Assembly (NCBI GenBank): GCA_028713675.1
Contig: JAQTNV010000028.1
Location: forward strand, 1-44,923
Direction: 5' to 3'
DNA: 44,923 nt
Origin: a bacterium
GTDB taxonomy: Bacteria; Desulfobacterota; JAPLJL01
The position numbers and the translations under genes are program-made. Below the pieces are notes generated by a model. The model did no database searches, was not told the origin of the DNA, and was given only the letters and a program-made list of their open reading frames with translations. This document shows, piece by piece, positions 1 through 7,195 of the stretch (positions within the stretch are counted from its first letter, which is position 1; every line of letters starts with the position of its first letter).

Positions 1-908
1 AGCGGATTAAAAAACTGAAGGAGAAGCGCCGGGCGGTTTTCCTGGTGCACAATTACCAGATCCCGGAAGTCCAGGAGATCGCGGATTATACCGGCGACTC
101 CCTGGGGTTATCCGAGGAAGCCCGGAAAACCCGGGCGGAGGTGATCGTTTTCTGCGGGGTTCATTTCATGGCCGAGACCGCGGCGATTCTGAACCCGGAG
201 AAGACGGTAATCCTTCCGGACCTGGAAGCCGGCTGCCCGATGGCGAACATGATCAGCGCGCCGGAACTGGTGAATTTCAAATCCCGGCATCCGGGGCTGC
301 CGGTGGTGTGTTACGTCAACACCACCGCGGCGGTCAAGGCGGAAAGCGACATTGCCTGCACCTCGGCCAACGCGGTGGCGGTCTTAAAGTCATTGCCGGA
401 AACGGAGATAATTTTCGTGCCCGATAAATACCTGGGCAGCTGGGCCGGCAAAATCGCCGGGAAGCGCGTCCAGGCCTGGAACGGCTACTGCCCCACGCAT
501 GTCCTGATCCAGGCCGAGGATATCGAGAGGGCCCGCCGCGAGCATCCCCGGGCGCTGGTCCTGGCCCACCCCGAATGCACCCCGGAGGTGACCGGGCGGG
601 CGGACCAGGTCCTCTCCACCGGGGGGATGATCAAGCTGGTCCGGGATTCCTCCGAATCCGAGTTTATCGTCGGGACGGAAACGGGAATCCTCCATCGTTT
701 GCGCCGGGAAAATCCCGGCAAGCTCTTTTTCCCGGCCAACGAAAAAGCGGTCTGCCCCAACATGAAAAAGATCAACCTGGAGAAGATCGCCTGGTCGCTC
801 GAGGAAATGAAAAACGTGGTCAAGGTTGACCCCCGGATCCGGGAACGGGCCTATCAGACCATCGACCGGATGCTGAAAGTGAAAAGCTTGGTAGCCGGTA
901 GCAGGTAA
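1..908 (+). CDS. nadA: Quinolinate synthase NadA, 5' end outside the window
   Basis: NadA condenses iminoaspartate with dihydroxyacetone phosphate to quinolinate, the second step of de novo NAD synthesis, on a 4Fe-4S cluster. The frame is open at the left edge (first full codon at 3) and reads into the family hallmark HNYQIPEVQEIADYTGDS, so only a short N-terminus is missing. The three expected cluster cysteines are visible in EAGCPM, HPECTPE and VCPNM. The GTG at 45 lies inside the conserved domain and is not a believable start. The last codons and the TAA stop (906-908) fall inside a 7-bp repeat array (891-918), so the final residues are repeat-encoded. Confident call. Confidence 0.95.
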   Translation, partial: RIKKLKEKRRAVFLVHNYQIPEVQEIADYTGDSLGLSEEARKTRAEVIVFCGVHFMAETAAILNPEKTVILPDLEAGCPMANMISAPELVNFKSRHPGLPVVCYVNTTAAVKAESDIACTSANAVAVLKSLPETEIIFVPDKYLGSWAGKIAGKRVQAWNGYCPTHVLIQAEDIERARREHPRALVLAHPECTPEVTGRADQVLSTGGMIKLVRDSSESEFIVGTETGILHRLRRENPGKLFFPANEKAVCPNMKKINLEKIAWSLEEMKNVVKVDPRIRERAYQTIDRMLKVKSLVAGSR

Positions 909-918
909 CCGGTAACCG
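891..918. repeat. Heptanucleotide array, 4 units (GTAGCCG/GTAACCG)
   Basis: Four consecutive 7-bp units GTAGCCG, GTAGCAG, GTAACCG, GTAACCG. The nadA stop codon is the TAA of the third unit. It is the same family as the arrays at 6197-6273 and 25530-25564. Confidence 0.85.
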
Positions 919-938
919 GAATCTTTCAATTCCAATAT

Positions 939-2069
939 ATGTCTGAAAAGCGAAATCAGGAAAAGGCCAACGACCGGTCTGAGCCGGAGGAGGAGAAATC
1001 CTCCGCGGGTTCGGGGCTCAGCCGTTACCAGAGTTCGCTCGCCCGCTACCTTTCCGAGGTTGAAGCCTACAAACTGCTTTCCCCGGAAGAGGAGAAGGCC
1101 CTCGCCCGGCGCTACCGGGAAGAAGGCGATTTGAAAGCGGCCGAGCGCCTGGTCACCGCCAACCTGCGCTTTGTGGTGAAAATCGCGATGGAGCACCGCC
1201 GTTTTCTGCCAGCGCTCCGGTTTGAATCGGAAGGGGGGAGGGGAGAGCTGGTCCGGCTTCTGGACCTGATCCAGGAGGGAAATATCGGGCTGATGATGGC
1301 GGTAAAAAAGTTCGATCCGGAGCGGGGCTACCGCTTGATCAGTTACGCGGTCTGGTGGATCCGGGCGTATATTCAAAAATATTTACTCGCCAATTACAGC
1401 CTGGTTAAACTGGGGACGACCCAGGCCCAGCGGAAGATTTTCTACAAGCTGGCCCAGGTCAAGAGGGAACTGGAAAGCCTGCCGGTCCCCGTTTCCGGGG
1501 GAACCGGCGGCGGGTTGCTGCCCCGGGAAGGCGGGACCGGACTACCGGCCGTGGCCGCCCGGGCCCCGGTGGATTACGGGGCCCTGGCCGAGGCCCTGGA
1601 CGTGAAGGAGAAAGAACTGATGGAGACCGATCTGCGGATGGCCCTCCGCGATTTTTCCCTCGACGCGGAAATGGCGAAGGGGGAGGAAACCACCTTTCTG
1701 GACGCCCTTCCCGACCAGTCCGAAAGCCAGGAGGAGGCCCTGGGAAACCGGGAAGAGAAAGATATCCTCAAGCAGGCGGTGGAACTGGCCCGGGGCGACC
1801 TGGATGAGCGGGAAGCCTATATCATCCAGGAACGGTATTTTTCCGATTCCTCGGTAACTCTCCAGGAGATCGGGGACAAATACGGGATTTCCCGGGAACG
1901 GGCCCGGCAGATTGAGGAGAAGGCCCTGGCCAAGATCCGGAAACGGCTCCAGGATTCCGGCTGGGCTCCGCCCGCGGCCGTTTCCGAGGACAAACCCCGC
2001 CGGCCGGTCCCGGATTTGACGCCGGGAGCAGAAAAATCTATGATCGAAACAGACAAGGGGAGGAAATAA
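939..2069 (+). CDS. RNA polymerase sigma factor, RpoH (sigma-32)-like
   Basis: A sigma-70 family group 3 factor of 376 residues, expected to direct RNA polymerase to a stress-type regulon. Region 1.2/2 is plain (YLSEVEAYKLLSPEEE at 37-52, LVTANLRFVVKIA at 71-83, NIGLMMAVKKFDPERGYRLI at 115-134, YAVWWIRAYIQ at 136-146). QRKIFYKL at 164-171 matches the RpoH box, and region 4 ends with a helix-turn-helix (TLQEIGDKYGISRERARQIE at 307-326). Two insertions stand out against RpoH: about 18 residues (about 87-105) between regions 2.1 and 2.2, and a Gly/Pro-rich stretch (about 182-210) after the RpoH box. A C-terminal tail follows residue 338. No clear ribosome-binding site precedes the ATG. The stop is 2 bp from the next start, so the two genes are probably coupled. 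Sigma-70 family is certain; the RpoH subgroup is likely. Confidence 0.9.
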   Translation: MSEKRNQEKANDRSEPEEEKSSAGSGLSRYQSSLARYLSEVEAYKLLSPEEEKALARRYREEGDLKAAERLVTANLRFVVKIAMEHRRFLPALRFESEGGRGELVRLLDLIQEGNIGLMMAVKKFDPERGYRLISYAVWWIRAYIQKYLLANYSLVKLGTTQAQRKIFYKLAQVKRELESLPVPVSGGTGGGLLPREGGTGLPAVAARAPVDYGALAEALDVKEKELMETDLRMALRDFSLDAEMAKGEETTFLDALPDQSESQEEALGNREEKDILKQAVELARGDLDEREAYIIQERYFSDSSVTLQEIGDKYGISRERARQIEEKALAKIRKRLQDSGWAPPAAVSEDKPRRPVPDLTPGAEKSMIETDKGRK

Positions 2070-2071
2070 CG

Positions 2072-2791
2072 GTGGATGACGCATTACGGGAATTGTACGA
2101 ACGCGGCAAGGAGCTCTTTAAAAAGGGAGACCTGAAAAGCGCAGAGGAATTTCTGCGCAGGTTCGCCCAGTCCAACGACCGCTTCGCCGATGTCTTCAAT
2201 ATGCTGGGGGTGATCAACCAGCAGAAAAACGAATACCAGGAAGCCATTATTTCCTTCGAAAAAGCGGTCCAGCTCAACCCGAATTACACCGAGGCCGCCC
2301 TGAACCTGGCCCTGGCCTATAACGAGGTGGGGGAGTACAAAAAAGGCCAGGAACTCCTGCTCCGGGCCCGGCAGACCAGCACCCGGGAAACCAAGACCGG
2401 TCTCCTGGATGACGTGGCCCGGGCCAAACTCGCCAATATGCACGCCGACATTGCCGATGTCTACCGCAGCCTGGGGGAATATTCCCAGGCCGTGGATGAA
2501 TACCGCAAGGCCCTGGATTTGAAGCCCAATTTCCCGGATATCCGGACCAAACTCGGAATCTCTCTCCGGGAATGGGGCAAGCTAGAGGAAGCCATCATGG
2601 AATTTGAGCGGGTTAAAGAGATCCAGCCGGCCTACTCCCCGTCCGGGATCAATCTGGGGATCGCTTACTATTCCCAGGGAGACCTGGAAAGGGCGCGCTC
2701 GGAATGGCTCCAGGTCCTGAAATTCAACCCGGAACACCAGACGGCCAAATTTTACCTGGGCCTCCTGGATAAAAAAGAAAATATCGTTTAG
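2072..2791 (+). CDS. Tetratricopeptide repeat protein
   Basis: A 239-residue protein made almost wholly of TPR units, with repeated patterns such as AIISFEKAVQLNPNYTEAALNLALAY, AVDEYRKALDLKPNF and AIMEFERVKEIQPAYSP. It has no signal peptide or membrane segment, so it should be a cytoplasmic scaffold or adaptor. The GTG start follows AGGGGAGGA at 2056-2063, a good ribosome-binding site, and lies 2 bp after the sigma-factor stop. The pair is very probably one transcript, so the TPR protein may act with or on the sigma factor; that link is inference from spacing only. A strong terminator follows. Confidence 0.88.
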   Translation: MDDALRELYERGKELFKKGDLKSAEEFLRRFAQSNDRFADVFNMLGVINQQKNEYQEAIISFEKAVQLNPNYTEAALNLALAYNEVGEYKKGQELLLRARQTSTRETKTGLLDDVARAKLANMHADIADVYRSLGEYSQAVDEYRKALDLKPNFPDIRTKLGISLREWGKLEEAIMEFERVKEIQPAYSPSGINLGIAYYSQGDLERARSEWLQVLKFNPEHQTAKFYLGLLDKKENIV

Positions 2792-2811
2792 AGATTTTTC
2801 CGATCACCAAG

Positions 2812-2846
2812 AAAAAAGCCCCCGCCGTGGTCCCGGCGGGGGCTTT
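2812..2846. terminator. Bidirectional Rho-independent terminator
   Basis: A perfect 9-bp GC stem (GCCCCCGCC at 2818-2826, GGCGGGGGC at 2835-2843) with an 8-nt loop. It is flanked by six A on the left and TTT on the right, so it can end both the plus-strand sigma/TPR operon and the converging acyl-CoA dehydrogenase gene, which stops at 2873. Confidence 0.9.
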
Positions 2847-2872
2847 GTCATATCGGTTCGGAAATTTCCGGA

Positions 2873-4663
2873 CTAGCCCGCGGAAAGGTTGTAACCGTCC
2901 GCATCCACAATATGGGCGGCGATATCCTTCTTGGCCTTGAGCGTATCGATCCTTCCCTTGGTCCCGAGTTTTTCCAGGTTTTTAAAGTGTTTCTTGGCCT
3001 CGTCCCCGGCCGCGCTGGTGATGACCGTGCGGGCCAGCATGTTGATCCGGTCGTAGGATTCCTGGCACAGGACGTTGGTGATATCCATCTGGACCTTGGT
3101 CTTGGTCTTGCCCCGGTCCTCGATCAGCTGGAGGGTGCGGGCGCAGGCCGAATCCATGGCGTAAGTATCGATAATCATATTGGCCATTGCTTCCATGACT
3201 TCCTGCTCGTCCTGAATGGCCAGGGCGTATTTCTGGACCGCCAGATTGCTGGCGTAGAGGGCCACCCTTTTAGAAAGCTCGCAGGCCCGGACCGCCCAGG
3301 CCAGGGGGCCGGAGGTCTTGGCAATGCGGGATTTGGATTTTTCCTCCAGCTCGGAATTGGTCTTGGCGATGAAATCGAAAAGGGGCAGCTGGCCCTTGCT
3401 GGCCCGGCGGAGGAGAGTGCCCGGGATCAGCATGCGGTTGATTTCGTTGGTGCCTTCGAAGATCCGGTCCACCCGGCAATCCCGGTAGGGCCGCTCGGCC
3501 GGGTATTCCTCGGTAAACCCGTAGCCGCCGAACATCTGCAGGGATTCATCGGACACGAAGCTCATGGTCTCGGAACCGTAAACCTTGATGATCGAATCCT
3601 CGATCGCGTATTCCTCGATGATGTCCATCTGTTTCTGGACATCTTCCTGGTCCACCGCTTTCAGGGCGGCGTCCATCATCCCGGCGATCCGGTAGGCCAT
3701 GCTTTCCCCGGCGTAGATCCTGATGGTCATGTCGGCCACTTTCCTCCGGAGCAGGCCGAAGTTGATGATCGGCTTGCCGAACTGGACCCGGACCTTCCCG
3801 TACTTGATGGCTTCGGCGAGCTGTCTCTTGGCGGGACCCATCGCCCCCGCGCCCAGTTTGAAGCGGCCGATGTTCAGGGTGTTGAAGGCGATCTTGTGGC
3901 CCTTGCCGACCTCGCCCAGGAGATTTTCCTTGGGAACCTTGACGTTCTCAAAGGTGATCGAGCAGGTGGAGCTTCCTTTCAGACCCAGTTTCTTCTCCTC
4001 CGCCCCGATCTGGATTCCGTCCGAGTAGGCCTTTTCCACGATAAAGGCCGAGAATTTATCCCCGTCCACCTTGGCGTAAACGATGAAAAGATCGGAAAAA
4101 CCGGCGTTGGTGATGAACTGCTTGCTCCCGTTCAGAAGATAGTGCTTGCCGTCCGGAGCGAGCGTGGCTTTGGTCTTGAGCGAAAGAGCGTCCGAACCCG
4201 AACCGGTTTCGGTCAGACAGTAGCAGGAGAGAATTTCCCCGGTGGCCAGGCGGGGCAGGTATTTTTTCTTCTGTTCGGGATTGCCGAAGTATACGATCGG
4301 CAGGGTGCCGATCCCGGTGTGAGCCCCGAGGGAAACGGCCATGGAACCCATTTGGTGCATCTTTTCCGAAACGAGCATGGAAGTGGCCTTGCTTTCACCC
4401 AGGCCATCATATTTTTTAGGAATATCAATCATTAGCAATCCCAGCTCCCCGGCTTTTTTCAGGAGGGAAGGAATCAATCCGGGCTGTTTATGCTCAATTT
4501 TTTCCACGATTGTGAAGACTTCCTTTTCCATGAAATCGGAGGCGGTTTTGGAAATCATTTTCTGCTCTTCGTTGAAATCATCAGCGGTAAAGACCCGGCA
4601 GCTTCCTGTCGGCTCAATCAGAAAGGACCCGCCCTTCGTAATGCTAATTTCTTTGTCGGCCAT
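2873..4663 (-). CDS. Long-form acyl-CoA dehydrogenase (FadE-like, about 596 residues)
   Basis: A flavin enzyme that makes the 2,3-double bond of acyl-CoA in the first step of beta-oxidation, passing electrons to electron-transfer flavoprotein. The N-terminal and middle acyl-CoA dehydrogenase domains are clear (CLTETGSGSDA, NGSKQFITNAG, GLKGSSTCSITFENVKVP). RIFEGTNEINRMLI carries the catalytic-base Glu region, and a C-terminal extension of about 170 residues is typical of the 580-600 residue FadE/very-long-chain type. The ATG at 4663 is chosen because GGAGG lies 4-8 nt upstream; the earlier in-frame ATG at 4684 lacks this. A sigma-70 promoter with an overlapping inverted repeat precedes it. 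Chain-length preference cannot be read from the sequence. Confidence 0.92.
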   Translation of the reverse strand: MADKEISITKGGSFLIEPTGSCRVFTADDFNEEQKMISKTASDFMEKEVFTIVEKIEHKQPGLIPSLLKKAGELGLLMIDIPKKYDGLGESKATSMLVSEKMHQMGSMAVSLGAHTGIGTLPIVYFGNPEQKKKYLPRLATGEILSCYCLTETGSGSDALSLKTKATLAPDGKHYLLNGSKQFITNAGFSDLFIVYAKVDGDKFSAFIVEKAYSDGIQIGAEEKKLGLKGSSTCSITFENVKVPKENLLGEVGKGHKIAFNTLNIGRFKLGAGAMGPAKRQLAEAIKYGKVRVQFGKPIINFGLLRRKVADMTIRIYAGESMAYRIAGMMDAALKAVDQEDVQKQMDIIEEYAIEDSIIKVYGSETMSFVSDESLQMFGGYGFTEEYPAERPYRDCRVDRIFEGTNEINRMLIPGTLLRRASKGQLPLFDFIAKTNSELEEKSKSRIAKTSGPLAWAVRACELSKRVALYASNLAVQKYALAIQDEQEVMEAMANMIIDTYAMDSACARTLQLIEDRGKTKTKVQMDITNVLCQESYDRINMLARTVITSAAGDEAKKHFKNLEKLGTKGRIDTLKAKKDIAAHIVDADGYNLSAG

Positions 4664-4698
4664 ATCCACCTCCTGGTTAAGCAAGTAATTTTGGCGAA

Positions 4699-4728
4699 AT
4701 TCTATTGTCGGGGATAAGGTGCTGTCAA
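4699..4728 (-). promoter_or_regulatory. Sigma-70 promoter of the acyl-CoA dehydrogenase gene
   Basis: On the minus strand TTGACA (4728-4723) and TAGAAT (4704-4699) are separated by 18 bp, about 36 bp upstream of the chosen start codon. This is a near-consensus -35 and -10 pair. Confidence 0.7.
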
Positions 4729-4742
4729 GTCTTTGACCTTAT
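4714..4742. promoter_or_regulatory. Operator-like inverted repeat between divergent promoters
   Basis: The centre is GTCAA-N4-TTGAC (4724-4737), with outer arms ATAAGG (4714) and CCTTAT (ending 4742). It covers the -35 boxes of both the minus-strand acyl-CoA dehydrogenase promoter and the plus-strand lipoprotein promoter, as expected for a shared repressor site. The regulator is unknown. Confidence 0.5.
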
Positions 4743-4762
4743 TGGGTTGATAATCATATAAT
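4733..4762 (+). promoter_or_regulatory. Sigma-70 promoter of the lipoprotein gene
   Basis: TTGACC (4733-4738) and a perfect TATAAT (4757-4762) with an 18-bp spacer, about 75 bp upstream of the TTG start at 4837. The TTGAC is also one arm of the inverted repeat shared with the divergent promoter. Confidence 0.65.
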
Positions 4763-4836
4763 TACCAGCAATTTCACGGAGTTTCGGATGCGGAATGGTT
4801 GTCCGGAGGGGCGCCGGTTTTAGAAAGGAGAAAAAA

Positions 4837-5574
4837 TTGATTTGTCATAAGCGGACTTGGGGATGGATGCTCTTGCTGCTGGCCTTTTTCCTTTTTTCCT
4901 CCTGCCTGGAGTATGACGAGGAGATGGTTTTAAATAAAAACGGCAGCGGTTCCCTGCAGCAGATATTCAGACTGGAAAACCGTTTTCACGATAACTTATT
5001 GAAATCGGGGAACTTTTCCATGACCCGGGAAGTAATTGAAAAATCGCTGCCGCCGGGCTCGAAGTTGCTCGATTTTTCCGATTTGCCCATGGGGAATCAA
5101 CACCGGATTATCTCGGTCACCATCCATTTTGACGATTTTATGACCGTGCTGGAAATGGCCGGACAGGGCAAGGCCAATTTTATCGGGGAGATCAAGTGGG
5201 AAAAAGATTACCTGGGCCGGATCAAGTACCGGAGGACATTAAAGAAGAAAGGCGAGACGGTCTTTGGCGGAAAGGGAGATTCCGATGCCTTGATCAAGTA
5301 CGGGATGGGAAAAGGCATGATGGGTAATTTCACGATGAATTTTAATTTTACCGGTCCTTACCGGGTGGTCCGCTCCAATGCCCAGAAAGTGGAGGGGGAG
5401 AGGATGTCATGGGTTGTTCCCGTGGTGGATTTACTCGATCCGGAGAAGGAAGTTGTCCTGACCGCTTTGCTGGAAAAACCCTCCAATGTGGTTTTAATCG
5501 GTTCGATATACGGGGTGGTTATTCTGGGGGTGTTTGCGGTGATTTTATTCTTTATTAAAAGAAAGAAATATTGA
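4837..5574 (+). CDS. Predicted lipoprotein with C-terminal membrane segment
   Basis: A 245-residue protein with a lipoprotein signal: basic start, hydrophobic run, then lipobox LFSSC about 20 residues in. The mature part (EYDEEMVLNKNGSGSLQQIF and onward) is soluble and beta-rich in look. A hydrophobic span near the end (VVLIGSIYGVVILGVFAVILF) is followed by KRKKY, so it would be anchored at both ends with a periplasmic middle. TTG at 4837 is preferred because AGAAAGGAG lies 6 nt upstream; an earlier in-frame start at 4795 has none. The body resembles LppM-like proteins only loosely and no function can be given. It is divergent from the acyl-CoA dehydrogenase with a shared operator. Confidence 0.75.
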   Translation: MICHKRTWGWMLLLLAFFLFSSCLEYDEEMVLNKNGSGSLQQIFRLENRFHDNLLKSGNFSMTREVIEKSLPPGSKLLDFSDLPMGNQHRIISVTIHFDDFMTVLEMAGQGKANFIGEIKWEKDYLGRIKYRRTLKKKGETVFGGKGDSDALIKYGMGKGMMGNFTMNFNFTGPYRVVRSNAQKVEGERMSWVVPVVDLLDPEKEVVLTALLEKPSNVVLIGSIYGVVILGVFAVILFFIKRKKY

Positions 5575-5606
5575 AATAAACGGAAGCCGGTAACCGGGGG
5601 AAAAAT

Positions 5607-6173
5607 TTGAAATATATCCTGGCGTTTATCCCGATATTCGTGGCCATAGATGTGATCGGCGTCCTGCCGATTTTCATCTCCCTGACTTTCGACCAATCCG
5701 AAAAGGAAAGGAATCTGATCACCCGGCAATCGGTCCTGACCGCCCTGGCCGCGGGGCTGGGCTTTCTGTTCCTGGGAAAATTCCTGCTGGAAGTCCTGGG
5801 AGTAACGGAGGGCGATTTCAAAGTGGCCGGCGGGATCCTCCTGATCGTTCTTTCGATTAATGACCTCATCTTTGAGACCAAGCGCAGGAATGAAGAAAAA
5901 AACAAGGTGGGGGTGGTTCCGATCGGGATGCCTTTGATCGTCGGACCGGCGGTATTGACCACCATGCTTCTGCTCTTGGACACCCACGGCATTCTCCCCA
6001 CCGTGACCTCGTTCCTGGTCAACCTGGCCCTGGTTTACCTGGTCTTGCGTTCCTCGGGAGTGATAATCCGATTGATCGGAGAGGGCGGAACCCGGGCGGT
6101 CGCCAAGTTCATGAGCATCCTGCTGGCGGCCATCGGGGTGATGATGATCCGAAAGGGCGTCGGGGGGATGTAA
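5607..6173 (+). CDS. MarC family integral membrane protein
   Basis: A 188-residue hydrophobic protein with about six membrane segments and the family layout: IPIFVAIDVIGVLPIFISLT near the N-terminus, VAGGILLIVLSINDLIF in the middle, VVPIGMPLIVGPAVLTTMLLL, and ILLAAIGVMMIRKGV at the end. MarC/UPF0056 proteins sit in the inner membrane and have no settled function; the old link to multiple antibiotic resistance is not supported by the family as a whole. The TTG start follows GGGGGA. It lies 32 bp after the lipoprotein gene on the same strand and is probably co-transcribed. Confidence 0.9.
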   Translation: MKYILAFIPIFVAIDVIGVLPIFISLTFDQSEKERNLITRQSVLTALAAGLGFLFLGKFLLEVLGVTEGDFKVAGGILLIVLSINDLIFETKRRNEEKNKVGVVPIGMPLIVGPAVLTTMLLLLDTHGILPTVTSFLVNLALVYLVLRSSGVIIRLIGEGGTRAVAKFMSILLAAIGVMMIRKGVGGM

Positions 6174-6196
6174 TAGGACAGGATTTATGGTCGCAA

Positions 6197-6273
6197 GTAG
6201 CAGGTAACCGGTAGCCAGAAACCGGAAACCAGAAACCGGAAACCAGAAACCGGAAACCAGAAACCCGAAAAAA
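6197..6273. repeat. Heptanucleotide array, 11 units (GAAACCG/GAAACCA)
   Basis: Eleven units in perfect 7-bp phase: GTAGCAG, GTAACCG, GTAGCCA, then alternating GAAACCG and GAAACCA, ending GAAACCC and GAAAAAA. It lies between the convergent marC and DUF167 genes. It joins the GTAACCG and GAAACCG repeat families in one phase, which suggests they share an origin. Confidence 0.9.
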
Positions 6274-6338
6274 TTTTTGCCGGGTGGCTGGGAAAAAAAG
6301 GCCGGACTCGCCAAGCCCGGATTGTTTCAAGATTTATT

Positions 6339-6557
6339 TTAATCTACCTCGAGTACCTTGTCCCGTGAATGCTCACCCCGGATAATCCGCACCTGTCCCT
6401 TTTTCACGCCGAAATGTTCGGCCACCAGGCCGATTAATTCCCGGTTTGCCTTTCCCTTATCCGGGGGAGACATGATCTTGGCCCGGAAGACAAGATCTTT
6501 TTCCTGAGACAACTCGGACTTTTTCGCTTTCGGGTTGACCCGGACTGTGATAATCAT
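6339..6557 (-). CDS. DUF167 / UPF0235 (YggU-like) protein
   Basis: A 72-residue conserved small protein: VRVNPKAKKSEL at the N-terminus, then the family signature PPDKGKANRELIGLVAEHFGVKKGQVRIIRGEHSRDK. The size and motif match the YggU/DUF167 family, whose role is unknown. A good ribosome-binding site (AGGAGA on the minus strand, 6567-6572) precedes the ATG. It is the second gene of a two-gene unit with the small protein upstream (19 bp gap). Confidence 0.9.
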   Translation of the reverse strand: MIITVRVNPKAKKSELSQEKDLVFRAKIMSPPDKGKANRELIGLVAEHFGVKKGQVRIIRGEHSRDKVLEVD

Positions 6558-6576
6558 TCTTCAAATATCTCCTAAA

Positions 6577-6795
6577 TCAACCGGAAGACGCAAGTTTCCT
6601 GAGAAGAAGCGGGCGAAGCTGAGGATAATTTTCAACCCTGAGATTCGCCAGCTTCAGCTTTCCGGTAAAAGCCAGGTCCGAAATTACTTCCCGGGCGAAT
6701 TCATCCTGTTCCCAGGTTTCCCATTCCGGAAATTCTTCCTCAATGGAGTCCAGCAGGGCTTCGAACAACGAGTACAGGGTGGTCTTGATCTTCAT
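6577..6795 (-). CDS. Small acidic protein, unknown function
   Basis: A 72-residue protein starting MKIKTTLYSLFEALLDSIEEEF and ending in a leucine- and arginine-rich helix (LRPLLLRKLASSG). It has no signal peptide, cysteine cluster or recognised motif, and looks like a small helical cytoplasmic protein. The start at 6795 is chosen because AAAGGAG stands at ideal distance; an earlier ATG at 6825 would place that site inside the gene. It is coupled to the DUF167 gene downstream. Not recognised. Confidence 0.6.
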   Translation of the reverse strand: MKIKTTLYSLFEALLDSIEEEFPEWETWEQDEFAREVISDLAFTGKLKLANLRVENYPQLRPLLLRKLASSG

Positions 6796-6929
6796 TTCGA
6801 GATCTCCTTTCATAAACTTAGACAAGCAAAATCGGCGCCATACTCACGGAATTTATATCTACCTGAAATCATTGAATAATTTTGAACGCGGGGGTGATAA
6901 AAACCGGTCTGGCAAGATTCGGTGAGCTG

Positions 6930-6955
6930 AATTTTTATCCCGGGTGATAAAAATT
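6930..6955. promoter_or_regulatory. Perfect 10-bp inverted repeat, operator-like
   Basis: AATTTTTATC (6930-6939), a 6-nt loop CCGGGT, then GATAAAAATT (6946-6955). Part of it repeats the GGGTGATAAAAA seen 50 bp upstream. It could be an operator or a weak terminator of the leftward transcript; no protein is known to bind it. Confidence 0.45.
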
Positions 6956-7111
6956 AGCCACCTGGGTTTCGGTCATCGGAGAAGATTTACGGAAAAAAAG
7001 TAAGAGGGCAATGGAAGATTATTCCCGGAAACAAGAACAGCGGTGAGTTTTCAACCGGACGATGGTTTTAAAAGGGAAATTTTATCTTTTCAACGAATTT
7101 TTATTAAATAC

Positions 7112-7140
7112 TTGTAATGTCATTTATAAAAATGTAATAA
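7112..7140 (+). promoter_or_regulatory. Candidate sigma-70 promoter for the glycosyltransferase gene
   Basis: TTGTAA (7112-7117) and TAATAA (7135-7140) with a 17-bp spacer, in AT-rich DNA about 55 bp upstream of the start. The spacing is good but the hexamers are imperfect. Confidence 0.4.
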
Positions 7141-7195
7141 TTGCCATCAATGTTTATGGGGGGTTTTCGGGGGATTTCAAAAAAAAATAAAATAA

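Larger units (their letters stand above)
6796..7195. other. AT-rich intergenic region before the glycosyltransferase
   Basis: About 400 bp without a credible gene, clearly more AT-rich than its surroundings. It holds two copies of GGGTGATAAAAA (6892-6903 and 6942-6953, 50 bp apart), a perfect inverted repeat at 6930-6955 and a promoter-like pair at 7112-7140. Confidence 0.6.

Noticed and set aside
2912-4435. A 507-codon open frame antisense to the acyl-CoA dehydrogenase
   Set aside because: It is a shadow of the GC-rich codon pattern of the real gene, with Pro/Gly/His-rich nonsense and no ribosome-binding site; similar long antisense frames lie over mfd, glpK, tsaD and others.
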